A DNA stretch of 64,000 nt, taken from positions 8,952,822 to 9,016,821 of the forward strand of contig NC_135570.1 of assembly GCF_964340395.1 (NCBI RefSeq). Reading direction: 5' to 3'. The stretch comes from Glandiceps talaboti. Taxonomy: Eukaryota; Hemichordata; Enteropneusta; Spengelidae. The notes under the pieces were generated by a model. That model did not search any database and was not told the DNA's origin. It saw only the letters and a program-made list of their open reading frames with translations. Below, in pieces: positions 1-27,049 of the stretch. The position numbers and the translations under genes were made by a program. The number at the start of each line of letters is the position of its first letter. The stretch's first letter is position 1.

Positions 1-497
1 CACAAGTTTTCAAGGTAAAAACAGCTAATGCAAGGCTCACTTTTCCGTAAACATGTCACTGAGAAAAATCAAATGAGAAACGCTACATTTATATGAACAA
101 TACTGAAATCACAATAACAAATTAAAAATAGTGCAATTGCAACACATCAATTATGCAAGCTAAGACAATAATATGGAATAATGAGTCACCAAAGTGAATT
201 TGTTATTCGTATTTTGGTCAAAGTATTTTTATGTGTTGTTTCTTGCTAAAACAAGGGTACATGATACGAGTGTTAATAACCATATAGATAATACGTTCAA
301 CGAAAGGACAAATTGAGATATGGAATTCCTGAACGTGTGTTGAAGTCATCAAAGTCTGTTAACGTTGAGGCCATATTGTAGGTCTTCCTAATAAGTATTA
401 ACACGTAACTCGTTCAACAAATCAGATACCTTAAGATTTTGTTAGATGTGCTCGAGAAATGTCGTTGATTCCTTTTTAAAGTTAGACTACCATAGCC

Positions 498-573
<76 letters not shown>

Positions 574-1083
574 GCCTGTCTGTCTGTCTGTCTGTATGTG
601 TGTCTGTGTGTATGTGTGTGTAAGTATGTAAGTATGTATGTATGTATGTATGTATGTATGTATGTATGTATGTATGTATGTATGTAGTATGGATGGATGG
701 ATGGATGTCATTGCGTGTATGTGTCAGCAGTGATAAGACTGATGCGTTATGATATTACAGTGATGGGATGTGGCAGTGGTGTGATGCCAAAATGACAAAA
801 TAATGCAATGTTTAAATAATACAGTGAGTCAAAGTAAAATGTGACCCTCCCCTAAACCCATTTCGTAAATATGTCCCTTCCCACAGAACCGATTTGTAAA
901 ATGTGAGCCTCATATTCCACAGACTTTGCCCTTGACCCTTGTAATTTTGAAGACCCCTAACCCAATTGACCCGTGTCACTATTTCGAACCCCCCAGGCAT
1001 ACACATTAATTAAACATTGTTTGTCGTCAAGTTCTACTGTTTTAAGCTAACATACTCATTCTATAATCAATATTCTAGTACAG
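1..1083. other. Non-coding left flank with a microsatellite
   Basis: I see no supported exon here. The first exon (start codon) of the CAP gene that continues to the right should lie in or beyond this stretch, but no ATG followed by a donor in the right phase stands out. The only structure is the GTCT/GTAT/GGAT repeat listed separately. Confidence 0.6.
498..708. repeat. Compound microsatellite (GTCT)n-(GTAT)n-(GGAT)n
   Basis: About 95 bases of GTCT repeats are followed by a GT-rich link, about 65 bases of GTAT and a few GGAT units. Open frames across it on both strands are repeat translations, not genes. Confidence 0.97.
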
Positions 1084-3771
1084 CGGGACACCTTCAGGGA
1101 TGAGGCCCTCAACGCCCACAATGTTTACCGATCAAAACATGGCGTTCCTTCGCTCAAAATGACCAAGAAATTGAACAAATATGCTCAGAAGTGGGCCGAT
1201 AAGCTTGCTAAGTCTGGAAAGCTAGAGCCTAGAAAAAATCGAAAATATGGAGAATGTATATCGTGGAAACGAAGTCAGCAAGGAATGGCAGGTAAGGAGT
1301 TACATTTGCTGTGATTTGTGTAAAGATCCTATTTTTTCTCACCCTTCGTATAGAATGTCGTAAAATACTATCTCACCCTTCGTATAAAATGTCGTAATAT
1401 AGTCTCACCCTTGGTATAGAATGCCCTAAAATACTATCTCACCCTTCGTATAGAATGTCCTAAACTACTATCTCACCCTTCGTATAGAATGTCCTAAAAT
1501 ACTATCTCACGGGGCCCTTCGTATAGAATGTCCCAAAATACTATCTCACCCTTAGTATAGAATGTCCTAAAATATTATCCCACCCTTCGTATAGAATGTC
1601 GTATATATATCTCACCCTTCGTATAATATGTAGTAAAATACTATCCCTTAGCTAACGTTCAACAATAACTCAATTGTAACTTTCAAACAACAATAGACAT
1701 TTGTGTGAAAAATTTCATATCAAGCTTAAGACACGTTTAAAATATATTGTACTATATAATGCATCGTCTGAAGATTATTTAAATACATCATACATGGAGA
1801 TGGTGTTTCATAGAGCCTGTGTGAAAATGATTTGTTAAAACAAAAGAATGTAAACAACAGGAGAAAATCTAGAAGTGGCAGCACACGGAAGAGATGTAAA
1901 CTAACATATGATGGACTTTCGCCAAATGTATTTTGTATGTTATGATTTCAAGTACGGAATACGCCTAACAATTTGTCTACTTCCCTTCAATTTAATGTGT
2001 TTCAGTCGAGTGAGTTGTTCAATATGGTATACTCCCTCAGGTAAACTTGTCACAAAGCACGTCAATTTCTTTAGGATAATGTACTGGTCTGGGATTTAGT
2101 GAGCTACTAGATGAGGTATGCCTGTCACAAAGTGTGTGACTTGGACAACAAACTGACATTTCACGAGTTGTTCAGTGTAGTATACCTCTTTTTAGTGTTA
2201 GTGTATACATGTATAGGGTTGATATACAGTATTTCTTATTTATAGGTCAAGAGGCAGTCGAAACACTTTACAACGAAGTCAGTAATTATAGTTGGAACAG
2301 GCCTGGATATTCCTCTGGAACGGGTAAGTTTTAGTATTAACAATTCCCAGTATAGTCTAGTTTAGTTTAGTTTAGTTTAGTTTAGTCTAGTTTAGTCTAG
2401 TTTAGTCTAGTTTAGTTTAGTTTAGTTTAGTTTAGTTTAGTTTAGTTTAATTATTTTAGTTTAGTTTAGTTTAGTTTAGTTTAGTTAAGTTTAGTTTAGT
2501 TTAGTTTAGTTTAGTTTAGTTTAGTTTAGTTTAGTTTAGTTTAGTTTAGTTTAGTTTAGTTTAGTTTAGTTTAGTTTAGTTTAGTTTAGTTTAGTTTAGT
2601 TTAGTTTAGTTTAGTTTAGTTTAGTTTAGTTTAGTTTAGTTTAGTTTACAAAAAAGTGATTCCGCTATAAAATGAGAATGAGTACTGGTTTAGAGAATTT
2701 CGTCACGTTTGAAAGAACCTAATTCGGACCCCTCCCGAAAAAAAAATAACAACAACTAACAATCACACAGTGAGAAAAGAACACATACAATAATAAAGTA
2801 GCAAAACAAAAGAACAACAATCACCAGTTACAACCAATTTCAGTTAACCCTTGCCGAATTAGTATGATTGCGACAAAAATGTATTTTTATCTTGTTTCAT
2901 ACAACATCGGTAGAAAGGGACTACACTTTCAGACACACTGACTTTTTACAAATGAAAACATAATGCAAATAATTGTAACACATTGTTATCATTGAAGTCA
3001 AGGACTATGTATACATAGTATATATTACATAGTCCATGGGATGCAATGTGCAGTAACAGTGTATCAAATTAGTTGTGTGTTTTGTTTTCAAATATTTCAT
3101 GAACCAAGATGAAAATATATTTGCGACACACCTTCGGCGTGGTTGAGTGAACTTAGTTGTAAACCATATAATCTATCACTATCACTATTTCTGTCTCAAA
3201 ACACACGTTCCATTCCCATAAGTTGTTAATAAATATATACCTTTTAAGATTAATTTTTATTTTCATCTGCCATTTACCTGTACACAACAAAATATGTCTG
3301 CGACAAAAAGAATAGTTTTATTTTTAAAAAGTTATTGAAACTTGAAGAAACCATGTGCTATTAGAATTAAGTTGTAATATATCACGAGCACCGTACACTC
3401 GCAGCCCCCCCCCCCCCTCCCCGAAAAACTGGTAATAATTCACTACTTATAATTATAACTTCACAATAAAGTATCCCTTTCGTCTATGAAAATGAAATTT
3501 AATACAATTATTGACATTTATATTATATCCAGAGCTAGGTGATATTAGTTTGGCTTATTTCTCAATATTCTCCAACACCTTAATTATGTATGTGTGTTCA
3601 TTAATTACAGGTCACTTTACTCAAGTGGTTTGGAAAGCGAGTCGGGAGCTAGGGGTGGGATATGCTGTTAATCCTAAGGATTCGAAGGATGTCTATGCGG
3701 TCTTCAATTATAGTCCTCCGGGAAACGTTAGCGGAAAATACGAAGATAATGTTTTGCCACTGAAAAAGTAA
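1084..3771 (+). CDS. CAP-domain protein, GLIPR2/GAPR-1-like (5' end not found)
   Basis: Three exons can be read: 1084-1291, 2246-2323 and 3611-3771 (TAA), joined by GT-AG introns of phase 1 and 1. The product resembles the cytosolic/Golgi-associated branch of the CAP superfamily (GLIPR2), not secreted allergens: it runs from an EALNAHNVYRSKHGVP helix through a NYSWNRPGYSSGTGHFTQVVWK core to the typical end ENVLPLKK. The 148 residues seen are close to the usual length of about 154, so only a short first exon with the start codon is missing. The GHFTQVVWK signature is intact. The first CAP-cavity histidine, expected near the LEPRKNRKYGEC segment, is absent, and the usual GEN is GEC. Intron 1 holds a 35-base minisatellite and intron 2 a TTTAG pentamer array. 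The family name is secure; the biochemical role is not. Confidence 0.82.
1335..1648. repeat. 35-bp minisatellite, about nine copies
   Basis: A unit of about 35 bases (core cttcgtatagaatgtcctaa plus aatactatctcaccc) repeats about nine times with a few substitutions, one GGGG insertion and some shortened copies. It sits in intron 1 of the CAP gene. Confidence 0.93.
2352..2648. repeat. (TTTAG)n pentanucleotide array
   Basis: About 58 near-perfect copies of TTTAG, with a few TCTAG and TTTAA variants toward the 5' end. It lies in intron 2 of the CAP gene, just after the exon that ends at 2323. The purer 3' half suggests expansion from that side. Confidence 0.97.
3405..3417. repeat. Poly-C tract
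   Basis: Thirteen consecutive C in CAP intron 3 flanking DNA. Similar C or G runs occur near 10567, 17212, 26458, 52872 and 60262. Confidence 0.9.
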
Positions 3772-4253
3772 AAATATTGCACGATAGATCAGTTGAATTC
3801 AAGACGGCATCAAAGAATATTTGTTTTCGTAAGCTTCCTATTAATTTTTCTACCTACCAATGTCGTTACACCGTCGATAATCGTCGATAATCTTCCTTCA
3901 CGGGGAGAGGGGAATAAGAAACCTGCAAAATGCTTGATGTTTACTTTAAAGTAACGACAAGACGTAGTGCAAGTGATACGCAAGAGATAGAGCAAATGAA
4001 ATATACAACGAAAATGACACAATGAAAATCAACCGTGATGCAATTTTGAAAGGAAAAGAGCTGAACTGTGGTTTCAGAGATAATGAAAAAACGTTACATT
4101 ATGAACCTTGGTTAAAATATACCTAGTGTGACTCCCATTTCCCTTCACGGGCTCCACCTCCAAAAAAATGCATGATATGTTTAATGTCACTATGGAAATT
4201 TCCACAGATATATTGAAATACTTCATAGTTTGATTATTGACTTAATTTCAACA

Positions 4254-4303
4254 CAGACAAGTAAGAAACTTAGTTACTTGTCTGTAAGAAACTTACTTGT
4301 CTG
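4254..4303. repeat. Short inverted repeat (hairpin)
   Basis: CACAGACAAGTAAG at 4254 is answered by its exact reverse complement CTTACTTGTCTGTG at about 4289. A second overlapping copy of the arm (acttgtctg) sits in the loop. Confidence 0.85.
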
Positions 4304-7300
4304 TGATTTCAAGTTCAAGTTTTCAACAGTTATCATATTTAGCTATAAAAGAACGCATATTGTCATTGCCCTTCTGCCAGTCGATTGATCTTCATTGTAA
4401 CAATGGTATGTTTTATGCATTGATAATTATAATGCGCCACAACCACAAAGTGTTTTGGATAAATGATTATTTGTTATAGATAACAGAACTGTCTGCACCA
4501 TAGACAAACATGGTATTTTGTGATGAAAATATAGTGACCCAGGCAGCTAGTTAAACCTGTCTGACATTTGACGTTCAGTGTTTTGGAAACATTGAAAGCA
4601 GCGAAAAAAAGTAATTTTTTAATGGAATGTATTTTTGTCCATCAAATTTGTAAATGTCTTGCCAAAATGTTTATATAAGGAGATGCAGCTTTTGATCGGT
4701 TTGAAAATATGACGCAATAGTGTAGTGCGCCCTCAAGTCAAAGGCTACTGGTTGTTCGAATGTTTACAATTAATAAAAGTATTGTTTCCATCAAGGTGAA
4801 GTTTCGCTTTATCATTGTAACAGTTTCGATATTAACAAAGTTAATTATTACGGTTGGTGACGTACGTATATACGATCATAAGGATACAAACAACTCTGTA
4901 AGAATTGAGAGAACACAGCTGATCATACACTATCACGTTAAGTACGTCATGTTAGTTTTTGGTTTTATAACTTTCGTTGTTATTTTTTGTTCAGTTATTA
5001 TGCATTCTATTGGACAATGATCGGACAGTGATGTATTTAGTGTTTGGTTGAATAAAAGTTTCGATCCTTTAGCTGAACGAACAAATGCAATACAATGCAA
5101 AAAATGCACTCTTTATGTACCCCAACGGCCGTCCATAAACTAACTAAGGATTTCACACGTAATAATGTCTTCATTTTTTCAAAAAAAAACCAACAGAGAT
5201 CTTGACGGATGACAGATACTATTGACATAGCCTTTGTGATTATCGAGGGCAATCTCCCTTTCAGTGTCTCGTTGACACCATTATTCCAAGCCTCCTACTT
5301 GCACATGTACGTCCACATGACAAGCTAGCTTTAAGTATTGTGTATTGTTCAATGCGTAGAATGAAGTCTGTTTATACTTAGTTGGTGTGCAAAATAGCTT
5401 CTTCCCCAGCAACTGCGTCCAGTTTCTGTTAACTAGACTTTTTCGACAGCAACTGGGTAGTTCTACAAGAATTGAGTGCGTTTGTGAAACTTTTGGGTGA
5501 AAACCAACAGATCAAAACGTAAGTTATGTTTTAATTCAATTGATATTTTCCCTTCACAGGAAAGACAGACATCGATATATTGAGTGAAATGTTCACGGCG
5601 TCCTAACCAGCTCTAGATCAATATAGCTCACCAATACTCAAGAGTAATTTATAGGAAATATTAAAGTTGATAGAACGAATATTGAAACAGTTTAATATGC
5701 GACTGGAAACGAAGAAACATTTACCACATTTGCCTTTCAAAGTAGTGTGTGGTTTATTGATCAAAACTTAGTATTTTCTTCAAATACTGTGGAATGTTCG
5801 TTATGTAGACAGACGCGCATACATGTAGATAGGCGCACCCTATCTTGAAAGTCATAATATACCGACCACAGTACATAATGCTAATATCTATATTCCTGTT
5901 AATTATTAGCTAATGATGAAGTACACACTGCGCGTTCAATATTTTGGGTAACAACGGCATTCTGGGGCCAACGTTCATAAGACTACATGTACTTCCTATG
6001 ATACCGATATTAATCTATGTGGATAATATGCCTGAAAAATAATTTTACTATCATACACAGGAGCGACGTATTTTTTTGTACAAATAACCACGAGTCGAGT
6101 CTTTCACTTTGTATTGTTGCTATGGGAGACACTGTTTGACAGATATTCAATATTAATTATATAGAATGGCATGTTTATTAGTAAGCATGCGTCACTATCC
6201 ATGAGTAACGAATGACGGACAAAATGAGTCTGTCTGAATGCGTTGTACATTCATAATGATATCATTAAATTTTTTTTTAAAAAAACGCTCGTCGAGGTGT
6301 TAGTATGATATTATTCAATATTTCAATACTAAAATTGAGTTTGGGTCGAAATTTTGTGTGAACAAGTTCAAAATTATAAGTTAAGTTTATGAACCTATCC
6401 ATTAAGAGTTATCATACACACACTTTTTAAAAAATCGGACTGGAGTCGTAAAATAAATAACGGGGACAAAAACATGCCACAAATTTGTAGATTCTAGCCG
6501 TGCCTCAGCCGACAAACATGGTTGCCTACCTTTGCTTGTTATAATGTCTGGCATTAAAATAGTAATGTTACGACTTAAGCCTATCGGATGATGCCACTGT
6601 TTTCTCTCGGTGCGACTTCTATATTCGGTTGGTATTTCTGATGTACATGTATCAACTACCGTCATGGTAGACAAAAGTAACGACTCGAAGAACAACTGTT
6701 TCACGGTTCGTAATATTGTTCATAACCACACAAACGTTTGCCAAACATCGTGGTACTAGTTTCACAAGCTAATCCCTTAGATTACATGTACTTTCTTGAA
6801 CAAATCGGGAGATTTTTTCTGGTTTATGACATACTGAGTCAAAGGTTAGACTAGTAATCGCTTCCCGTATATTATACGTACTACAATGAAGCGAATAAAC
6901 TGAGACGGCGACCGGTACGCGGTGTGTAATTGAATTAAAGCGAGCTCCGTTGTTCGACCCCTACCCTGCATTCTATTACGACGCCCAGGATACCTAAGTG
7001 CCGCAAAGAAAGATGTTTGACTTAGTGATCTCTGCAAGTCAATGACGTCGCTGATATTGACAAATTTTCAATTGCTGTAGAGAAAGCGGTTTTTCAATGT
7101 TGTTTGACTTTCTGTCGCCTGCAAACACACTTTGACTGTAAGCGGCCAAAACCCGCTTAACGAAGTATTTGAGACAAATGGGCTGCACTTGTTCACAACA
7201 TTGTGATGCATTGTCTCTGTCGATGACATATATTTATCATTGACATAACCGATTGATGAAAACAAATTTTAACAACATGACGTAGAGAGGCTTTTTAATT

Positions 7301-7748
7301 CCCAATAGGTACAAGCACGTCGGCATATTTCGGGTTACCATAGTATACGATCGAACGCACATGTACAGTGGCTGATCAAGACTTTTTTTACTACGAATTC
7401 GTTCTTCATTTGGGGTTCTACCTCTGTGTTATTCTCCCAGTTAGGAATTCGACAGTCGTTCAGATTTGACGGTTTTTGAGCTCCCGCAAGTATACAGGCA
7501 ACAAAAGTTGACAACCGTATACTGTATATCTTGACAATCACAAGCTGTTGTAAATTTGCAATACCGTCTCAAACCCGTTTTTCATCTTTAGTTGTCACAA
7601 GCCGTTCACCATCCGTTTGTCTTTCAAGTTGCTGGAGTGCTGATAGGTAAGGGATACGTGCGAAGTTCATTTCTGTTGTTATCGACGGTAGCGAAGACAA
7701 CGTGGAAGTATAACAATACTTCATACTCCCAGTAACACCATAGACATC

Positions 7749-7867
7749 ATTGAGTGTATTTGACGACATCCAGGATACACTCCTGGCGGGTTACTGTCAG
7801 TGCCACCATATATAGACGGTCTTGAGTGTATTTGAAGACACCCGGGATACAGTCGTCGCGGTTCACT
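7749..7867. repeat. 72-bp-spaced direct duplication upstream of the LRR start codon
   Basis: The segment attgagtgtatttgacgaca at 7749 and following bases recurs in diverged form 72 bases later (cttgagtgtatttgaagaca). A TATATA motif near 7808 lies between the copies. The pair ends 26 bases before the LRR ATG, so it falls in the likely 5' UTR or core promoter. Confidence 0.75.
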
Positions 7868-7892
7868 ATTGATATCGGTAACCAAGAACATC

Positions 7893-18614
<10,722 letters not shown>

Positions 18615-18623
18615 TTTAAGTTC

Positions 18624-18629
18624 AATAAA
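18624..18629 (+). terminator. Polyadenylation signal of the LRR gene
   Basis: AATAAA ten bases after the LRR stop codon gives a very short 3' UTR if used. Confidence 0.7.
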
Positions 18630-20242
18630 CTTTCATCGATTTCCGACGTGAAATGTCCGACGAAACAGGGACGGTGAAGATCATTCTTCTGAAGGGAAAC
18701 AGATCAAATGAGAATTTACAAAAGACGCTGGTCCGAAGACGAGACCGTAATTATACAGCTTCAAAAATTTAAACTATCGTATAGGGTCTCGTGTGACTTT
18801 CATGGAGAGACTTGTTGAAATATGCTAATGAGCGCACGCACACAGGACAAGAGATGTCTCGTCATGATCATGGGTCATCAGTAGATTGGGAGCTAATTCT
18901 AGTATAAGCAGGACTGCCAAAGATCTACTTAACAAGATTGTACATTTGTAAATGTAATATATTATATGGAATGTTGGTATTTTAGGTTAATATTCACTAA
19001 CTTTAAAAGTTACAGCCTTTGTTTGTCTTCCTGATTAGGAACAAAATCATCTTTTACAGAATTATCAATATGTTATTTATAAAGGACTGAATATTATATT
19101 CAATGTATTTGTGTAAGATATCAATTATAAACATTCAATATTTGATATTCTATCATTTTTGGGGTGGTCAGGACTTCAGTTATATATACAGTAATCAAAT
19201 GGTCACATGACCGCTATTTGAAAGGTCTTGAAGAGGTCAGCTCAATATGAAAAGATTTTTCTTAAACGTATTGTTAGTGGAACTTGTGTCAATGGTGAAT
19301 TATTACAAGTATGTAAACATATGTCTATAAGCAGAAAGGTGTGTTGATTACCATGGAAGATTGTTGTTTCTTTCGTTTGTTTTTAGGGGAGGGAGTCGAG
19401 GGGACTAAGTATTGGCAAGAATTGCCGACATGAGTTTTGAAAGTTTCAAAGCACTGATCACGTTGCAAGTTGCTTGCATAATGTTAGAAAGGTGATATTG
19501 GGAAAGAAAACCAATACTTTTATTAGCATGTAAATTGAGTACCTTTACTGTGGCTGTGTCAAGGACGTGACGGGGGAGATTACAGTTTATAAATTACAAT
19601 GCTTTTGGGACCAGACGTTACCATGTAGTCTCACGTCTAGTCATATATAACATGAAATACCTTGACCCATGACCCTCTTCTATGAATTTCAAATTCAATT
19701 ATGTTTGTCGGATACACCAACACCTTTATGAAGACAGCCATACAGACATCTTTTACAACCATGCAGACAGCTTTTACAGCCATGCAGACATCATTTATAC
19801 TTTAACTTCTCACTGCAGTCATAAAATTAAGATAATTAGAATATTTTTGAGTGACACAAGCTGAGTTTTTAAGAGACTTAATTCAAGACTTTGTAGCAAA
19901 GTGTCTGACAAAGGTACAATATTCATCCAATGTCTATAGGGCAGCAATAGTTGCTTCAGTAAGTAGAATGAATCTGATGTAAATAACTTTTGGATGTGTA
20001 ACTGTAAGTAATAAAATTGTTTATGGCTGACTCACACATCCCGAACAGCAAGTACCACCTATTTTAATCTTTACAAATGCAAAAAGACCACATTTGTGGC
20101 AAAATTGGCCATGTCACCATGGCAGTTTTAATGTCCAACAATATCTCAGAAAATACAACAGCAAAGACTTTCCTCACCCAGAAAATTCCCTTATTTGGTA
20201 GGATAATCACTATCAGCCAACCCCCTTTACAATAATCAGATA

Positions 20243-20313
20243 AGGTCAAAGGTTACAGTTGGCCAAAGATCAGGTTGAAAGGATGGTAATTTACTGTTTC
20301 AGGTCAAAGGTCA
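20243..20313 (+). promoter_or_regulatory. Pair of DR1 nuclear-receptor-like sites
   Basis: AGGTCAAAGGTTA at 20243-20255 and a perfect AGGTCAAAGGTCA at 20301-20313, both direct repeats spaced by one base. DR1 is the classic RXR/HNF4/PPAR binding geometry. They lie about 1 kb before GST-1. A third DR1-like site (AGGTCAAAGTTCA) is at 23887-23899 in GST-1 intron 3. The sites are seen directly; function is inferred. Confidence 0.45.
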
Positions 20314-20698
20314 CTGAAACACAGTTGTACAAATTAGACCTATGTATGACCATGGATGTCTCACTAATACATCCATGGTATGACAAAGTTCAAGATACTT
20401 CTGACTTTATATTGGTTAGGAAATGTTTAACCCTTAGGTACCTGCTGTTTAGATATGCATCACTAATCTCAGTCTTAACGACCTTTTCGACATGCTTCGC
20501 TTCCAGACATGCCATTTATTAAATGTATGAGTTCAAGGTATAACACATGTTACTTTACCGTGTTAACGTCATTTTCTTGTGTATTTTTTGTTTGATCGAA
20601 TACATATGTTTGTAAACACCAATTACATAAATAAAAGTCAAATATTTTTAGAGTTAAATTTGTATTATGGTGTGAAGTGGTCTTGTTTTGCGTGCGTT

Positions 20699-20755
20699 CG
20701 TTCCTGCGCGCGCGCGTGTGTACAATGTGTGTGTATGTGTGTGTGTGTGTGTGTG
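20699..20755. repeat. (CG)n(TG)n alternating purine-pyrimidine tract
   Basis: cgcgcgcgcg followed by GT-rich DNA, a Z-DNA-prone composition, about 530 bases before GST-1. A near twin is at 22221-22256 in GST-1 intron 1. Confidence 0.9.
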
Positions 20756-21178
20756 AAGTTATTATGTTTCAATTTTTTTGGAAAGAATAAGACACAAATA
20801 ATAGCCCATTGAAATGGGAGAGACGTGTAGAGAGGGGTAGCGACCCAACAGAAAAGAAACATGATTTACAAGCAAGACTTGTACCTGTGGATAGAACGAG
20901 TAATGGCTGTTAAAACTTCCATCGTATCAAACCAACTATTTTACTCTGAACTCATTATCGTTTCCAGATAAAATATCAATGTATTATCATAGATTCATAT
21001 GCTTCTTTGATTTCGCAATGGTGTTTATTTTTTGCAAGTCAAAACTTAAACGTACGTTCGAAAATCTCTCCCAAACTGATGTTACTATGACTACCACAAA
21101 AGAAAATGCATTATCGTAGGCGGTCAAATGTTTAATCTGTGGCGTCGCGTGACCCCATTTGAGGACAAAGATTGCGCT

Positions 21179-21194
21179 TATAAAAAGTCACGTG
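21179..21194 (+). promoter_or_regulatory. GST-1 core promoter: TATA box and E-box
   Basis: TATAAAA at 21179-21185 is followed by the palindrome TCACGTGA (CACGTG at 21189-21194), about 100 bases before the ATG. It is the only GST in the array with such a clear TATA box. Confidence 0.6.
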
Positions 21195-21287
21195 ACCCTC
21201 CTTGAGTTGTTCACTTTGCATCCAACAAACTTAGCGATCACCAGTAGCGGTTCGTTATTCCTCGGCCAGATCAGTCAAATCAACATT

Positions 21288-25670
<4,383 letters not shown>

Positions 25671-26186
25671 CTGTCGAAGCATTTCTTCGAGGAAAATGTA
25701 TTAATAATGATCAAAGAATAAAGAATCAGACAGGAAAAACCTTATTTAACAACACAAAGAAAGGTTAAGTTTCCATTAATGCATAGCGCTTTAAGCATAG
25801 TAAAGAAAATAGCAGAGATATATGAAAGAAACCATGCAAAGAGATTTGAAATTGTAATTTTGTTTGAACTGGTCAAACTGCATAAGTGTGTTGGACATGC
25901 ATAGGTTATTTTAATGTGTTCTAAATGACAGCATTCAAAAAAATGTTGCCCTTGTTTTCAGTGTATTGAATGACGAAAATACTGACAGAGAAAACATTTT
26001 ACCTACCAGTATACACATAGGATACAGTCCATAGACAATGTTACTATCGCTTGCATTGTTTTGCAATAAAGTATTATATATCTAGTATATTAGACGTTAC
26101 TGGTTATATCAGCTCTCTCTTCTGTCTCCCCCCTCTATGTATGTATGTATGTATGTATGTGTGTATGTATGTATGTATGTATGTAT

Positions 26187-26470
26187 GGCTCCTGGGATAC
26201 ACGGGCGGGTAATGGGTACGTATGTACCCTGGTGGACAAACATTACAACCACAAACTCTACAAAAGTTCAAAAAGTAGCTATAGGGTCAAAGGTCTACAT
26301 TTTAGACAGAAACAGGGGGTAAATCGGGGTCGGGCTGAAATGTAGACATTTGACCCCTACTTTTTTTTAACTTTTGTAGAGTTTGTGGTTGTAAATTTTG
26401 TCCATCAGGGTACATATACATGTATACTCATTACCCGGCCACGCAAGTACCCTCCTGGGGGGGGGGGGGT
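26187..26470. mobile_element. Fold-back element with arms of about 110-130 bp
   Basis: Left arm: ctcctgggatacacgggcgg, gtaccctggtggacaaa, then ttacaaccacaaactctaca aaagtt. The right arm has these as reverse complements (aacttttgtagagtttgtgg ttgtaa, tttgtccatcagggtac, cgcaagtaccctcctgg). The inner part of the arms (ggtctacatttt and aaatgtagac) also pairs. It abuts a GTAT microsatellite on the left and a G run on the right. No open frame. Confidence 0.9.
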
Positions 26471-26979
26471 ACCTTCCATTACATTTAGCTATATGTCCAG
26501 TACATATGCCAACTACCAAAAGTAAATTTCAATTCAATTTCTGTCTGTCTGTGTCTGTCTGTGTGACAGCCCTCATGCCCCATTGTTTGCATGTCTGTTA
26601 GCTTGTTTGTTTGCTTTGTCTGCTTAGTCAGCAAGCAAGCTATCCATATCTCTAAAAACCTATCCATCTCCTCATATTGATAATATTATTGTCATATAAG
26701 TACTTGGAACTGAATGGCCGGTCAGCTTGCAAATGTCACAAAGGTCGTTGAATGCAGGGACCCTGGCTTCAAATGACCCCTCGCGGTCAGAGGTCAAACT
26801 GACAATGTAAATATTAGCGAGGTACGTCCATGATCTAACAAAAACTACCGCTTATTGAAATGCAAGGAGACATGTAGGCAGGTTGAAATAATAGTGTTGC
26901 TATTTGCACAGTCTCGGGTAATACAAGTATGTTACTGGTACTCCTCACGAAATGCAGGTCAACCGATATGTGTACATAT

Positions 26980-26985
26980 CACGTG
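26980..26985 (+). promoter_or_regulatory. E-box upstream of GST-2
   Basis: CACGTG 70 bases before the ATG, in the context atcacgtgatt shared with GST-4 and GST-5. An AGGTCA half-site lies 24 bases upstream. Confidence 0.5.
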
Positions 26986-27049
26986 ATTTGTCAGATCATT
27001 CAAAACCTTGCACCTACTACTACAGCAGACGGGAGTTCATACCACAAGC

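Larger units (their letters stand above)
3772..7892. other. Intergenic region between the CAP and LRR genes
   Basis: No supported gene. It holds a short hairpin at 4254-4303 and, at its right end, a duplicated segment ahead of the LRR start. An 86-codon open frame at 4760-5020 has two hydrophobic stretches but no splice, homology or repeat support, so I do not call it. Confidence 0.6.
18615..21287. other. Intergenic region between the LRR gene and GST-1
   Basis: No supported gene. It contains the LRR polyadenylation signal, a three-unit short tandem repeat near 19735-19800 (variants of ttttacagccatgcagaca), two DR1 motifs, a GC/GT tract and the GST-1 core promoter. Confidence 0.65.
25671..27049. 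other. GST-1/GST-2 spacer
   Basis: No gene. It holds the GST-1 polyadenylation signal (AATAAA at 25717-25722), a GTAT microsatellite at 26135-26187, a fold-back element and the GST-2 promoter. Confidence 0.7.

Noticed and set aside
4760-5020. 86-codon frame with two hydrophobic segments
   Set aside because: AT-rich DNA often yields such frames; there are no splice sites, homologues I recognise or compositional signal.
6402-6704. 100-codon minus-strand frame in the CAP-LRR spacer
   Set aside because: No recognisable motif, no splice context and a composition like the surrounding non-coding DNA.
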